Positions 52,098 through 61,582 of a stretch of 64,000 bases of DNA are shown here, piece after piece. The position numbers and the translations under genes were made by a program. The notes beneath the pieces were generated by a model. That model was not told where the DNA came from. It did not search any database and saw only the letters and a program-made list of their open reading frames with translations. How positions within the stretch are numbered: the stretch's first letter is position 1; every line of letters begins with the position of its first letter. Source of the DNA: Salegentibacter maritimus (GTDB lineage: Bacteria; Bacteroidota; Bacteroidia; Flavobacteriales; Flavobacteriaceae); the NCBI RefSeq assembly GCF_016236915.1, contig NZ_JAEHOK010000010.1, positions 97,245 to 161,244 on the forward strand, read 5' to 3'.

Positions 52098-53789
52098 TTA
52101 AACTGCTTTGATCTTCATAGCCTCATCTTCCTTATAAACATTTATCATCTTATGTTTTCTAAGCGATTTTAGAGTTTTGTCCCATTTTTTATTACTTAAA
52201 CCAGATTTGGTTTTTATGCTATCAAGGTCGTGAATTTCGTCACTTTTTAATAGCTGAAATACTGCTTTTTCGTCTTCATTAAGTTCAACAGCTTTTCTTT
52301 CAGGTTTCATTTGTGGGAAAAACAATACTTCCTGGATAGATTGATTATTGGTTAAGAACATAATTAAACGGTCCATTCCAATACCTAAACCAGAGGTTGG
52401 GGGCATTCCATATTCCAGAGCCCTTAAGAAATCCTGGTCTATAAATTCGGTAGCTTCATCGTCTCCTTTTTTGGCAAGCTTCAATTGTTCTTCAAAACGC
52501 TCGCGTTGGTCTATAGGGTCATTTAGTTCAGAATATGCATTGGCAATTTCTTTTCCGCATACCATTAATTCAAAACGTTCGGTCAGGTCAGGATTTTCAC
52601 GATGCTCTTTACAAAGCGGGCTCATTTCTTTGGGATAGTCGGTAATAAAGGTGGGCTGGATATAATTTCCTTCGCATTTTTCACCAAAAATCTCATCAAT
52701 AAGCTTCCCTTTACCCATGGTTTCATCTACTTCAATACCCATATCTTCCGCTGCTTTTCTAATTTCAGCTTCAGATTTTCCGGTAATATCAAAGCCGGTA
52801 AATTCTTTGATAGAATCGGTCATGGTTACGCGCTTGTAGGGCGCTTTAAAGTCTATTTTATGTTCGCCAAAAACAGCTTCGGTAGTATTGTTTACTGCCA
52901 GGGCACAATGTTCCAGTAGTTTTTCGGTAAAATCCATCATCCAGTTGTAGTCTTTATAGGCTACATAAATTTCCATCGCTGTAAATTCAGGATTATGGGT
53001 TCTATCCATTCCTTCATTTCTAAAGTTTTTAGAAAATTCATAAACCCCGTCAAATCCACCAACAATTAGCCTTTTTAGGTATAATTCGTTGGCAATTCTA
53101 AGGTATAGTGGGATATCTAAAGCATTGTGGTGCGTAACAAATGGTCTTGCGGCAGCACCCCCGGGAATAGACTGTAAGATGGGTGTTTCTACTTCAAAAT
53201 ATTCTCTTTCATTAAAGAAGTTTCGCATGGCGTTGAACAACCTGGTTCTTTTTACAAAGATCTCCTTTACTTTTGGGTTCACGGCTAAATCGGCATAGCG
53301 CTGGCGATAGCGGTGTTCCGGATCGGTAAAACCATCATGAGTATTTCCTTCTTTATCGGTTTTAGGAAGCGGAAGTGGGCGAAGCGACTTGCTAAGTAAA
53401 GTAAAATCCTTTACCATAACGGTCTTTTCCCCAACCTGGGTTTTAAACAGTTCTCCTTCAATACCTATAAAATCGCCAATGTCTAGCAATTTTTTATAGA
53501 TATCGTTATACTTACTTTTATCTTCACCGGTACATATTTCATCGCGGTTAAAATAAACCTGTATTCTTCCTTTAGAGTCCTGAATTTCGGCAAAAGAGGC
53601 TTTCCCCTGGATACGACGGGACATTAGCCTACCGGCCATCACTACTTTCTTGCCTTCCTCAAAGTTTTCTTTAATGTCTTTACTGGTATCCTTAACCGGG
53701 AATAAATCTGCCGGATACGGGTTAATACCTGCCTTTCTTAAAGCCGAAAGCTTCTCTCTTCTTACTGTTTCCTGTTCAGATAATTGCAT
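52098..53789 (-). CDS. lysS: Lysyl-tRNA synthetase, class II
   Basis: Charges tRNA-Lys. The 563-residue protein has an N-terminal OB-fold anticodon-binding domain (about 50-155, VVMAGRLMSRRIQGKASFAEI) and a class II catalytic domain (about 170-500) with motif 2 FRNEGMDRTHNPEFTAMEIY and motif 3 GLGIGMDRLIMFLTNN. A C-terminal extension of about 60 residues (from about 503) is a predicted helical, winged-helix-like module (LLKSDEIHDLDSIKTKSGL region) seen in many Bacteroidota enzymes (recollection). Its likely promoter is about 250 bases upstream, leaving a long structured leader. Confidence 0.97.
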   Translation of the reverse strand: MQLSEQETVRREKLSALRKAGINPYPADLFPVKDTSKDIKENFEEGKKVVMAGRLMSRRIQGKASFAEIQDSKGRIQVYFNRDEICTGEDKSKYNDIYKKLLDIGDFIGIEGELFKTQVGEKTVMVKDFTLLSKSLRPLPLPKTDKEGNTHDGFTDPEHRYRQRYADLAVNPKVKEIFVKRTRLFNAMRNFFNEREYFEVETPILQSIPGGAAARPFVTHHNALDIPLYLRIANELYLKRLIVGGFDGVYEFSKNFRNEGMDRTHNPEFTAMEIYVAYKDYNWMMDFTEKLLEHCALAVNNTTEAVFGEHKIDFKAPYKRVTMTDSIKEFTGFDITGKSEAEIRKAAEDMGIEVDETMGKGKLIDEIFGEKCEGNYIQPTFITDYPKEMSPLCKEHRENPDLTERFELMVCGKEIANAYSELNDPIDQRERFEEQLKLAKKGDDEATEFIDQDFLRALEYGMPPTSGLGIGMDRLIMFLTNNQSIQEVLFFPQMKPERKAVELNEDEKAVFQLLKSDEIHDLDSIKTKSGLSNKKWDKTLKSLRKHKMINVYKEDEAMKIKAV

Positions 53790-53895
53790 ACTCGTAATTT
53801 GATGTATCCCTCATTAAGGGTTTGATTTCCCGAGACTCCCCTCGGAATTATAAAATATTTTTTCGATTCTTGAAGTTGTCTGTAAAGTTTAATTT

Positions 53896-53997
53896 CGTCA
53901 AGCTTAACCTGTCCATCCGGTCAGGCGGGCTTGTTCCAGCTTCTAACGTGATAGTGACTATTTATGTCTTAGATTCTGAAATAAATTCAGAATGACG
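53896..53997. repeat. REP-like palindromic element, copy B, with nested hairpin
   Basis: Arms start CGTCAAGCTTAA on the left and, on the complement of the right end, CGTCATTCTGAATTTATTTC then AGAATCTAA. The left arm is interrupted by a 22-base insert with the inner hairpin CCTG-N10-CAGG, after which it continues CTTGTTCCAGCTTCTAA. Without the insert both arms match the element at 46243-46311. The element lies in the presumed leader of lysS. Two smaller hairpins (53808-53820 and 53830-53845) lie closer to the lysS start. Confidence 0.7.
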
Positions 53998-54043
53998 ATT
54001 TCAAAATTTCTCAGAAACTACTTCTACTCTTGCAAAACGAGTG

Positions 54044-54051
54044 CAAATATA
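54044..54051 (-). promoter_or_regulatory. Possible -7 element of lysS
   Basis: On the minus strand the site is TATATTTG, an exact TAnnTTTG. It is the best candidate upstream of lysS, about 255 bases before its ATG. No -33 element is clear, and a closer promoter cannot be excluded. The remainder of 54052-54274 shows no gene. Confidence 0.4.
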
Positions 54052-54274
54052 GTGAGTATGTGGCTACCAACCAACGGGATATATGCCAGAATTTTATGAC
54101 TTTAAATTAATGCTATACTGGCCATTTTCCGGTTAATTAACTTTACATATAGTAAGCTTACTGTATGCACAGTTATTTTCTACTTTATAAGTGCTTTGCC
54201 CTCGCGGTTGCAGTAGTATAGCTTATTAAAACTGGATAGCCAGTGATCTAAGAAGTTTTCTCTATTTATAATCA

Positions 54275-54282
54275 TATCTTTG
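54275..54282 (+). promoter_or_regulatory. Promoter -7 element for the Pmp3-lipB pair
   Basis: TATCTTTG, an exact TAnnTTTG, 29 bases upstream of the ATG of the Pmp3-like gene. Confidence 0.55.
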
Positions 54283-54311
54283 CAAAATAAATTGGTAAGA
54301 CTTATAGATAA

Positions 54312-54476
54312 ATGAGTGTTTGGCGTGTTATTCTTTCTATTTTGTTTCCACCCCTGGCCGTTTACGATCGTGGGTGTGGCTCTATTTTAATTGTTTTGAT
54401 ACTTACCGTTTTAGGGTGGGTTCCCGGAGTGATAGCTGCACTTATTATTCTTAATAATCCCAAAAAAGACGTATGA
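54312..54476 (+). CDS. YqaE/Pmp3 family small membrane protein
   Basis: A 54-residue hydrophobic peptide with the Pmp3 signature: LSILFPPLAVYDRGCG near residues 8-23 (FPPLAV and the following Gly/Cys turn), then a second helix LIVLILTVLGWVPGVIAALI and the tail LNNPKKDV. The family (plant RCI2, yeast Pmp3, E. coli YqaE) affects membrane potential and salt tolerance. The start is supported by a -7 element upstream. Its TGA overlaps the ATG of lipB (ATGA), so lipB translation is probably coupled to it. Confidence 0.85.
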   Translation: MSVWRVILSILFPPLAVYDRGCGSILIVLILTVLGWVPGVIAALIILNNPKKDV

Positions 54477-55171
54477 ATAAGCAGGTAAATTTGCAAAACT
54501 TAGGCTATAAAGATTATAAAGAAACCTGGGATTACCAGGAAAAGCTTTTTAAGGAAATTCTAGACCTTAAAATTAAAAACCGTCGGCAAAGTTTAAATGA
54601 AACAACGCCCAATTATTTGCTGATGGTAGAGCATCCTCACGTGTATACCCTGGGAAAAAGCGGCGACATAAAGAATTTGCTTATTTCTGAAGCTGAATTA
54701 GAGAAAAAACAAGCCAGTTATTATAAAATTAATCGGGGTGGCGATATTACCTACCACGGGCCCGGGCAATTGGTGGGGTATCCAATTCTAGATCTCGATA
54801 ATTTTTTTACCGATATCCATAAATACCTGCGGTTTCTTGAAGAGACCATAATACGTACGCTGGCCGAGTATGGCTTAAAAGCAGAGCGAAGTAATGGTGA
54901 AACCGGAGTTTGGCTGGATGTGGGGACACCTTTTGCCAGGAAAATATGTGCTATGGGGGTTCGTGCCAGTCGCTGGGTCACAATGCACGGGTTTGCTCTA
55001 AACGTAAATGCAGATTTGGGTTATTTTGACCATATTATTCCCTGCGGAATAGAAGGCAAAGCCGTTACATCTTTAAATGTAGAACTCGGAAAAAAGGAAA
55101 TTTCTTTAGACGAAGTTCAGGAGAAAGTCTTAAAACATTTTGCCGAACTTTTTGAAGCTCAGTTTATTTAG
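54473..55171 (+). CDS. lipB: Lipoyl(octanoyl) transferase
   Basis: Transfers octanoyl from acyl carrier protein to lipoyl domains of 2-oxoacid dehydrogenases. The 232-residue protein shows VEHPHVYTLGKSGDIKNLL near residue 47, RGGDITYHGPGQLVGYPILDL near residue 88, TGVWLDVGTPFARKICAMGVR near 143 and the catalytic Cys with downstream Lys in HIIPCGIEGKAVTSL near 190. It is translated from an ATG inside the stop of the Pmp3-like gene. It converges with the next gene, with a four-base overlap of the two 3' ends. Confidence 0.95.
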   Translation: MNKQVNLQNLGYKDYKETWDYQEKLFKEILDLKIKNRRQSLNETTPNYLLMVEHPHVYTLGKSGDIKNLLISEAELEKKQASYYKINRGGDITYHGPGQLVGYPILDLDNFFTDIHKYLRFLEETIIRTLAEYGLKAERSNGETGVWLDVGTPFARKICAMGVRASRWVTMHGFALNVNADLGYFDHIIPCGIEGKAVTSLNVELGKKEISLDEVQEKVLKHFAELFEAQFI

Positions 55172-57621
55172 AATTTATAAAGCAATACCTCTTTTTCACC
55201 TCCTTTTACCACAAATTCCGGACCTTGATCTACGTTGGCATTGTTTATATCGATGCCCGTAGTCCCATAAACCGGAAAACCGGGAAGAAGAACTGCATTA
55301 CTATCAAATACATATACTTTCTGACTTTGTAAATCGGTTAGGCTGATATAGTATTTATTGTTTACCAGGAAAATTTTTGGATCGGTGTATAACCCGTAAT
55401 CCAGGCTTATCTCTTTTTCCTTGATTTTTAAAATGTTTTCTGATAGACTAACCAATAGATTTGGCCGTGCGCTAACGCTATGGTTTTCTTTAAAATTGGT
55501 TCTTTTTGTGCTTACAACGCCCTTTTGATTCACTTTTACAAGATTTCCTTCGGCATTGGTTGAAACAAAATCGTTTTCAAATTCGTACCATTTATTCTTA
55601 GAAAAATCTATGGTTTCCTTTACGTTTACCCTATGCTTTCCCTGCCGACTTAAAATATTGAGTTTGCCCGATGCTTCAGGGAATACAATATAATCCTTGT
55701 ATTGAATTCGTAAATGTTTTGGAGCCTGTAAAATTTCAGATTTTGTCTTTCTGAAATCGAAACCTTTAACGATTTTTCCGTTTTTATCATACATAAAAAC
55801 TTCATTTTTCTGGGTAATTAAAAAACGATATTTCCTGTTGGTATCATAGTCGAATAAGGAAAGTGGCTGTGTAATTTCATCCTGAAATTTTAATGGAAAT
55901 GGTTTTACCGTATTCCCATTTCTGTCTAGCACCTCTATAGAATAAGGAGTGGCGAAAGCAAGCTGAAACTTTCCGTTTTTAAAAAGATCTACCTGCTGTA
56001 TTTCTCCTAAAATAGGGCCTTTAAGTTTTTTCTTCCAGAAAATGCTTCCTTTGTTAGAAATAAGATAAAGCGTGTTGTTTATATCCTGAACCGCAATATC
56101 CATTTGATTGTTTAGATGGTTTTTTACTAAAACCGGCTCTGTAAGCAATTCGGCCTCCAGGCTAAGCGAAAGTATTTCTTTAGCTTTATTTGCTAAAGCG
56201 TTTTGTGTCTTTTGGCTTTCAAAATTACCATGTATATGCGCAAAATCATCCTCTTCTACCAATTGTAGGATTGCTATTTTATGCTCGCCAAGATTTAAAT
56301 TTTTCATCTCGTCTCTAAGTTCTTTAGAGACAGCCTTTGCTAACCTGCTTTTTAATAAAGTTGTATTTCCGGCAATGAGAATAGAAGATTCTTCTGCTAA
56401 TTTTTGAATGCTATTTCTATAATGTTCCTCATGTGCCATGGTATTCTTATTTACATAATTGGCTATGAGGTCACGAAGCTCTGATGCAGTCTTGCCAAAT
56501 ACAAGAAATTGGTCTATTGCCGCTACAAAATTAGTATTGTTTGCCTGAAGGAAAGGCGTGAAAAGCTTTTTAAAAATATCGGGTTGGGATACCTTATATG
56601 TAGGGAAGTCTCGATAATTCTCCTCCAGGTTTGCGTATCCGGCAATCAAGTCGGTTGCGTCAGTGGTTACCAGTGTTTTTAATGCTAAAACCGAATTTTC
56701 TTCCCCAAAGATGATTCCTGCTTCCCGGGTATTTAGTAAAAGTTCATCTTCTCTTTTTTCTATACTGTCCTGTTTAAATTCTTTTAAATTCTGAAGAAAA
56801 ATTTTCGGTTTCTGGTAGCCCAAAGCAATGAAACCTCCTGAATTTTTAGGAACAATTGTCGGGAACTCGATAGAAACAGGCTGGGTGTTTGCGAGAATTT
56901 TATGGAGGTTCTCTTTATGGTTCGCAATGCTAAGTCCGTTGAATGAAATTCCATTTTTTGATAACTCGATATCTACCGCGCTCCAGCCGGCGTAGTTTTT
57001 TAAGCTCTCCATTTTTATGTTCGGAAATAAATTTTTCTGAAATTCATTAAGTTGATTATGATTTATAATAAGGGAAGTTGCTTTAGGTGAAATGGCCTTA
57101 TAGGTTTTTGTAAAACTTTTGTTTTGTAGCAGGTTTTCCTTATTTAAAATTTGCCTTAATTGGCTTTCCGAATTTGAAATAATAAATGGGCTGCCTCCGT
57201 CAGATATAAAAAACTCACTTCCTTCTAAATTTAGTTTTTGATAGGTTACGCCCTCAGACTTTATGTTTTCTACAGCTTTATTTGAGATAGAATCTAACTT
57301 AAAATTGGGCTGCTGTTTACTTATAATGCTATAATTAAAATTTTGCTGTTTTGAAACAGATATAGCAAGAATACTTTCCGTTATGCTATCGGCGTATTTA
57401 AGAAAACCCAAATCTTTATTGAGTTTAGTAATAGCGCTTAGAGAGTTTTCCTCCAAAAAAGAAAGTGAAGTTACTTGCTGTTGAAATAGTTTTAAATTGG
57501 GAGTTTGAATAATTACCGCGGCATTTCTAGGAATATAATTAATAGGGTTCTTTTCTGTTTCCCGGGTCTGACAGGAAATAAAAAATAAAATACTTAAAAA
57601 TGCGAAGACGGGTTTCTTCAT
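55168..57621 (-). CDS. Large lipoprotein of unknown function with propeller-like C-terminus
   Basis: An 817-residue lipoprotein: the signal ends FFISC (Cys17). The first 450 residues are mixed alpha/beta with no recognised motif (they begin INYIPRNAAVIIQTPNLKLF, as in DUF3352-like proteins). The last 330 or so contain repeated blade-like units, such as LDRNGNTVKPFPLKFQDEI, MYDKNGKIVKGFDFRK and VFDSNAVLLPGFPVYGTTG (D-x-N-G or D-S-N, then a P-G-F-P turn), that suggest a PQQ/FG-GAP-like beta-propeller. It follows rnhB by 31 bases and is probably co-transcribed. The role is unknown. Confidence 0.8.
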   Translation of the reverse strand: MKKPVFAFLSILFFISCQTRETEKNPINYIPRNAAVIIQTPNLKLFQQQVTSLSFLEENSLSAITKLNKDLGFLKYADSITESILAISVSKQQNFNYSIISKQQPNFKLDSISNKAVENIKSEGVTYQKLNLEGSEFFISDGGSPFIISNSESQLRQILNKENLLQNKSFTKTYKAISPKATSLIINHNQLNEFQKNLFPNIKMESLKNYAGWSAVDIELSKNGISFNGLSIANHKENLHKILANTQPVSIEFPTIVPKNSGGFIALGYQKPKIFLQNLKEFKQDSIEKREDELLLNTREAGIIFGEENSVLALKTLVTTDATDLIAGYANLEENYRDFPTYKVSQPDIFKKLFTPFLQANNTNFVAAIDQFLVFGKTASELRDLIANYVNKNTMAHEEHYRNSIQKLAEESSILIAGNTTLLKSRLAKAVSKELRDEMKNLNLGEHKIAILQLVEEDDFAHIHGNFESQKTQNALANKAKEILSLSLEAELLTEPVLVKNHLNNQMDIAVQDINNTLYLISNKGSIFWKKKLKGPILGEIQQVDLFKNGKFQLAFATPYSIEVLDRNGNTVKPFPLKFQDEITQPLSLFDYDTNRKYRFLITQKNEVFMYDKNGKIVKGFDFRKTKSEILQAPKHLRIQYKDYIVFPEASGKLNILSRQGKHRVNVKETIDFSKNKWYEFENDFVSTNAEGNLVKVNQKGVVSTKRTNFKENHSVSARPNLLVSLSENILKIKEKEISLDYGLYTDPKIFLVNNKYYISLTDLQSQKVYVFDSNAVLLPGFPVYGTTGIDINNANVDQGPEFVVKGGEKEVLLYKF

Positions 57622-57652
57622 GGAATAGCAGAATTTTTAACAAATATAAAAG

Positions 57653-58249
57653 TTATAGGCTAAGTTTAAGTTGCTCTGGCAGGAGTTTAAAGCTTTTTCT
57701 GTGATAAGGCGTGCTGCCGTGTTCTCTTATGGCTTCCCGGTGCTCTTTTGTGGGGTAGCCTTTATTTTTATTCCAGTTATATGCTGGAAATTCCAGGTGT
57801 ATTTCCTTCATAAATTCATCACGGGCGGTTTTTGCTAAAATTGAAGCTGCAGCAATGCTAAAAAACTTAGCATCTCCTTTTATTATGCACTCGTGGGGAA
57901 TATTACGAAAGGGTTTAAATTTATTACCATCTACAATAATATATTCCGGATCGCAGTCTAGGTTTTCTATGGCACGATGCATAGCTAAAATAGAGGCGTT
58001 CAGTATATTTAGTTTGTCAATTTCCTCCATATACACATGCTCAATACTATAAGAAATAGCCTCATTTATAATAATTTCTCTAAGCTTATTGCGGTCTCCT
58101 TCTCTGGTTTGTTTAGAATCGTTTAGTAATGTGCTTTTAAAATTTTTTGGAAGTATTACTGCGGCAGCAGTTACAGGGCCTGCCAGGCAGCCTCTACCGG
58201 CTTCATCGGTACCTGCAACTGAACAGGGAAGGTCGAACATTTTTAGCAT
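57653..58249 (-). CDS. rnhB: Ribonuclease HII
   Basis: Removes RNA from RNA-DNA hybrids and misincorporated ribonucleotides. The 198-residue protein has the type 2 RNase H catalytic residues: Asp and Glu in [20 protein letters not shown], the Asp in [12 protein letters not shown] near residue 103 and the later Asp in [13 protein letters not shown] near residue 138. Length is normal. Confidence 0.96.
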   Translation of the reverse strand: MLKMFDLPCSVAGTDEAGRGCLAGPVTAAAVILPKNFKSTLLNDSKQTREGDRNKLREIIINEAISYSIEHVYMEEIDKLNILNASILAMHRAIENLDCDPEYIIVDGNKFKPFRNIPHECIIKGDAKFFSIAAASILAKTARDEFMKEIHLEFPAYNWNKNKGYPTKEHREAIREHGSTPYHRKSFKLLPEQLKLSL

Positions 58250-58591
58250 ACTGCAAAAATTGGAAGAATCGGGGTTTTAAGCAAAACTATTATTCTCTTT
58301 TTAGTCATTTCTGTAAATAATCTGTTTAAAAAAAAATACAAGGCATGCATAGTAAATTCTTTGTAAAAAGACTTTTTAGGTGATAAAACAGGTAAAATGT
58401 AAATTTATTGATGTCTTGAAAAGTTGTGTGTTTTTATTGAATTCTTAAATAAATGGCTGTTTGAGGACTTGGTTTTTTGTATCTTTTAAAGATGTCTAAT
58501 GAAATTAAAAGATGATTCAATTTAAAAATCATTTGTTTTATTAAGATTTTATTATGATTTTTGGCGTAGGCTAATTCAAATTTAAACAATA
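58250..58591 (+). promoter_or_regulatory. Upstream region of the SusC/SusD pair
   Basis: A 342-base AT-rich stretch without a gene. A TTTG (58460-58463) and TATCTTTT (58480-58487, one base off TAnnTTTG) with a 16-base gap may form the promoter, which would leave a leader of about 100 bases. No sigma/anti-sigma or two-component regulator gene is adjacent. Confidence 0.35.
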
Positions 58592-61561
58592 ATGAAAAAC
58601 AAATTACATGGAATGCTTACGCTGTTATTGGCGTTTGTAGTGCAATTTACGTTTGCACAGGAAAAAGTGGTAACCGGTACGGTTATCGATGAAGATGGTT
58701 TGCCCTTGCCCGGGGTAAACGTTATTGAAAAGGGTACTACAAATGGGACACAAACCAATTTTGACGGAGAGTATAGTCTTTCTGTAGACGTTGGTGCAGT
58801 GGTAACATTTAGTTATGTTGGTTTTGGAGCTCAGGAAATTACTGTGGGTCAAGCCGATGTTTATAATATTACGCTTAGAACCGATGCTGCCGCTTTGAGT
58901 GAAGTAGTAGTGGTTGGGTATGGAACGCGAGATAAGACCAATGTAGTTGGTTCTGTAGCTCAAGTTTCGGGAGAGGTATTAGAAGATAGGCCTTCTCCTA
59001 ATGTTCTAGATGCTTTACAAGGTCAAGTTTCTGGTCTTCAGATTTTTACATCTTCTGGGGAGCCTAATGCTATACCAAGTATTCGTTTAAGGGGAGTTGG
59101 ATCCTTAGGTGCAGGGTCTACCCCCTTGATTTTATTAGACGGATTTCAAGTTGATCCAGGTGTCTTTACGCGTTTGAACCCAAATGATATTCAGGATATT
59201 ACTGTGTTGAAAGATGCTTCGGAAACTGCTATTTATGGATCGAGAGCCGCAAATGGAGTTGTTGTAATCACAACTAAGACGGGAAGAAAGGAACAGGATC
59301 CTGAGATTAGCGTTGGTGTTCAGCATGGTTTTTCAAATTTGGCAAATACAGATTTTTTTGAAGGAGTTATGAATACTGAGCAGCTTACAAATTTTTGGGT
59401 AGATTCTGGGATTTATACTCAGGATCAGATAAACAGTATTTTATCTGAAAATAATGCGGATACAGAATGGTATAAGTATTATTATAAAGAAGATGCTCCT
59501 ACTACTCAGGTTAATTTGAGTGCTCGGGGTGGTAGTAAAAAAACGAGCTACTTTTTATCTGCTGGTTACTTTGAGCAAGAAGGATTGGCGTTTCGTTCGA
59601 ATTTTGATAGAATTACACTTAGGAGTAATTTAACGACAGAAATTAATGATTGGTTGTCTACGGGGCTAAATGTGCCCTTGGCTTATTCTACAGACCAAGA
59701 AAATCCCTACGGGAGTAATAGTACGAATCGTGGACTCGCCTTATTGGCTCAGCCTTTTTACTCTCCAATTAATCCAGAAACAGGTGAGAGATATGAAGGT
59801 GTGATTCCTGGTTGGAATAGATATGATCCAATGTATTTGGCAAACAATAATCCATATGATCGAACTCGATTTCAGATTAACCCTTCGGCTTTTGTTGAAT
59901 TGTCACCAATAGAAGGACTGTCGTTAAAATCAGCAGTAGGGATAGATGCTTATGACGAAAGAATCACTAGTGAGAGATTGCCGTCTTTTGTGGGGTCTTT
60001 AAATGATGGTTCCAGATCTGAATCGTTTAGAAGGGATGTATTGCTCACTATTTCAAACACTGCACAATATGATTTTAATTTAGGGAACGATGGTGTGCAT
60101 GATGTATCAGCATTAATAGGTCACGAGTTTACAGATTACGATAGAGAGAGTTTTTCTGCTAGCTCTACAGGTCAGTCGGATGATCGTTTAACAATGCTTG
60201 GACAAGGTCCTAATAATAGAGATGTAGGTCAAACAATAGCTGAGTATAGTCTTGAGTCCTTCTTTGGAAGGTTAACCTATAGTTTTAATGAAAAATATTA
60301 TTTGAATCTTACTCTAAGAGAAGACGGTTCTTCTCGATTTGGAAGAGACAATAGAAAGGCACAGTTTTGGGCGGTAGGTTCTAGATGGAATGCTATAAAT
60401 GAGGATTTTTTTAGTAATATAAGTTGGTTAGATAACTTAGTGCTCAGGGCGAGTATCGGAACTTCTGGTAATTCAGATATAGGGAATTATAACAGTTATG
60501 CATTAGTCGGAACTAATCAATATCAAGGGAAAACGGGATGGTCATTGGCAACTCCCGGTAACCCTGCGTTACAATGGGAATCGCAACAAACTGCTCAGGT
60601 TGGAGTAGAGGTTGGCTTATTTGATAGAGTGCGATTATCTGTAGAATATTATGATCGCTTGACAGAAAATATGCTTATAGATGTGCCCTACCCGTTTACA
60701 ACCGGTTTTTCGGAAGTTACAGAAAATACGGGTTCACTTAAAAATTATGGTTTTGACTTGGCTTTGGATTTCGATGTTGTAAAAGATAAAGACTGGAGTA
60801 TTACCCCCTATGTGAATTTCAATTATAACCAGAATAAAGTAACTGAATTATTTCAAGGGAGGGATTACTGGATAATCCCAAATACAGGTGTATCTTGGTC
60901 AGTTGGTGAGCCGCTTAGTTTCTTTTACCCGGTATTTGCTGGGATTAATCCTGAGAATGGTGATGCGGAGTGGTATTTGCCGAATGAAAACCCTGACGAA
61001 ATAGTAAATAATAGGCAGGATCCTAATAATGTAACAAACGTATTTAATACAGCGGCACTTCAACAGAATACTGGGATAGATAGGTATCCTCCTTTGAATG
61101 GTGGATTTGGATTAAGAGCTAATTACAAGGATATTTATTTTGAATCTCATTTTGCCTTTAGTAGTGGAAAATACTTAATTAATAATGATCGATATTTTTA
61201 TGAGAACCCCTTTCAATTCCCTGGTTTTAACCAAAGCGAACGAATTCTTGATTATTGGCAAGAACCTGGAGATGAAAGTTTGTTTCCAAGAGCCGGTGTT
61301 CAGTTTACACAATTTGACTCTAGATTAATTGAAGATGCATCTTTTATACGTCTAAAGAATATAACCCTTGGGTACAACTTGTCTCCTGAAATATTAAATG
61401 CAACAGGATTTGTTAAGGGGGCAAAGGTGTATATCACTGGAAGAAATTTATTGACCTTTACAGATTATTTAGGTCCAGATCCTGAGGTTGATAGTAATTT
61501 AGGTTTAGGGACAAACCCTAATACTGAACAAATTGTTTTTGGAGTAGATCTTCAATTTTAA
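58592..61561 (+). CDS. SusC/RagA family TonB-dependent outer-membrane transporter
   Basis: A 989-residue TonB-dependent transporter. A signal peptide (about 1-22, ending QFTFAQ) is followed by a CarboxypepD_reg-like domain (about 24-105, VVTGTVIDEDGLPLPGVNV), then a TonB-box-like stretch SEVVVVGYGTRDK near residue 107 and the plug (about 115-230, LDGFQVDPGVFTRLNPNDIQ and KDASETAIYGSRAANGVVVIT, the SusC hallmark). The rest is a 22-strand barrel ending in NTEQIVFGVDLQF. With SusD it forms the lid-and-bin importer. No nearby degradative enzymes name the substrate. Confidence 0.94.
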   Translation: MKNKLHGMLTLLLAFVVQFTFAQEKVVTGTVIDEDGLPLPGVNVIEKGTTNGTQTNFDGEYSLSVDVGAVVTFSYVGFGAQEITVGQADVYNITLRTDAAALSEVVVVGYGTRDKTNVVGSVAQVSGEVLEDRPSPNVLDALQGQVSGLQIFTSSGEPNAIPSIRLRGVGSLGAGSTPLILLDGFQVDPGVFTRLNPNDIQDITVLKDASETAIYGSRAANGVVVITTKTGRKEQDPEISVGVQHGFSNLANTDFFEGVMNTEQLTNFWVDSGIYTQDQINSILSENNADTEWYKYYYKEDAPTTQVNLSARGGSKKTSYFLSAGYFEQEGLAFRSNFDRITLRSNLTTEINDWLSTGLNVPLAYSTDQENPYGSNSTNRGLALLAQPFYSPINPETGERYEGVIPGWNRYDPMYLANNNPYDRTRFQINPSAFVELSPIEGLSLKSAVGIDAYDERITSERLPSFVGSLNDGSRSESFRRDVLLTISNTAQYDFNLGNDGVHDVSALIGHEFTDYDRESFSASSTGQSDDRLTMLGQGPNNRDVGQTIAEYSLESFFGRLTYSFNEKYYLNLTLREDGSSRFGRDNRKAQFWAVGSRWNAINEDFFSNISWLDNLVLRASIGTSGNSDIGNYNSYALVGTNQYQGKTGWSLATPGNPALQWESQQTAQVGVEVGLFDRVRLSVEYYDRLTENMLIDVPYPFTTGFSEVTENTGSLKNYGFDLALDFDVVKDKDWSITPYVNFNYNQNKVTELFQGRDYWIIPNTGVSWSVGEPLSFFYPVFAGINPENGDAEWYLPNENPDEIVNNRQDPNNVTNVFNTAALQQNTGIDRYPPLNGGFGLRANYKDIYFESHFAFSSGKYLINNDRYFYENPFQFPGFNQSERILDYWQEPGDESLFPRAGVQFTQFDSRLIEDASFIRLKNITLGYNLSPEILNATGFVKGAKVYITGRNLLTFTDYLGPDPEVDSNLGLGTNPNTEQIVFGVDLQF

Positions 61562-61582
61562 ATTAATCCTAAATAGTTTAAC

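Noticed and set aside
53800-53850. T-box or other known riboswitch before lysS
   Set aside because: Two hairpins are present, but no T-box consensus or L-box-like core was recognised.
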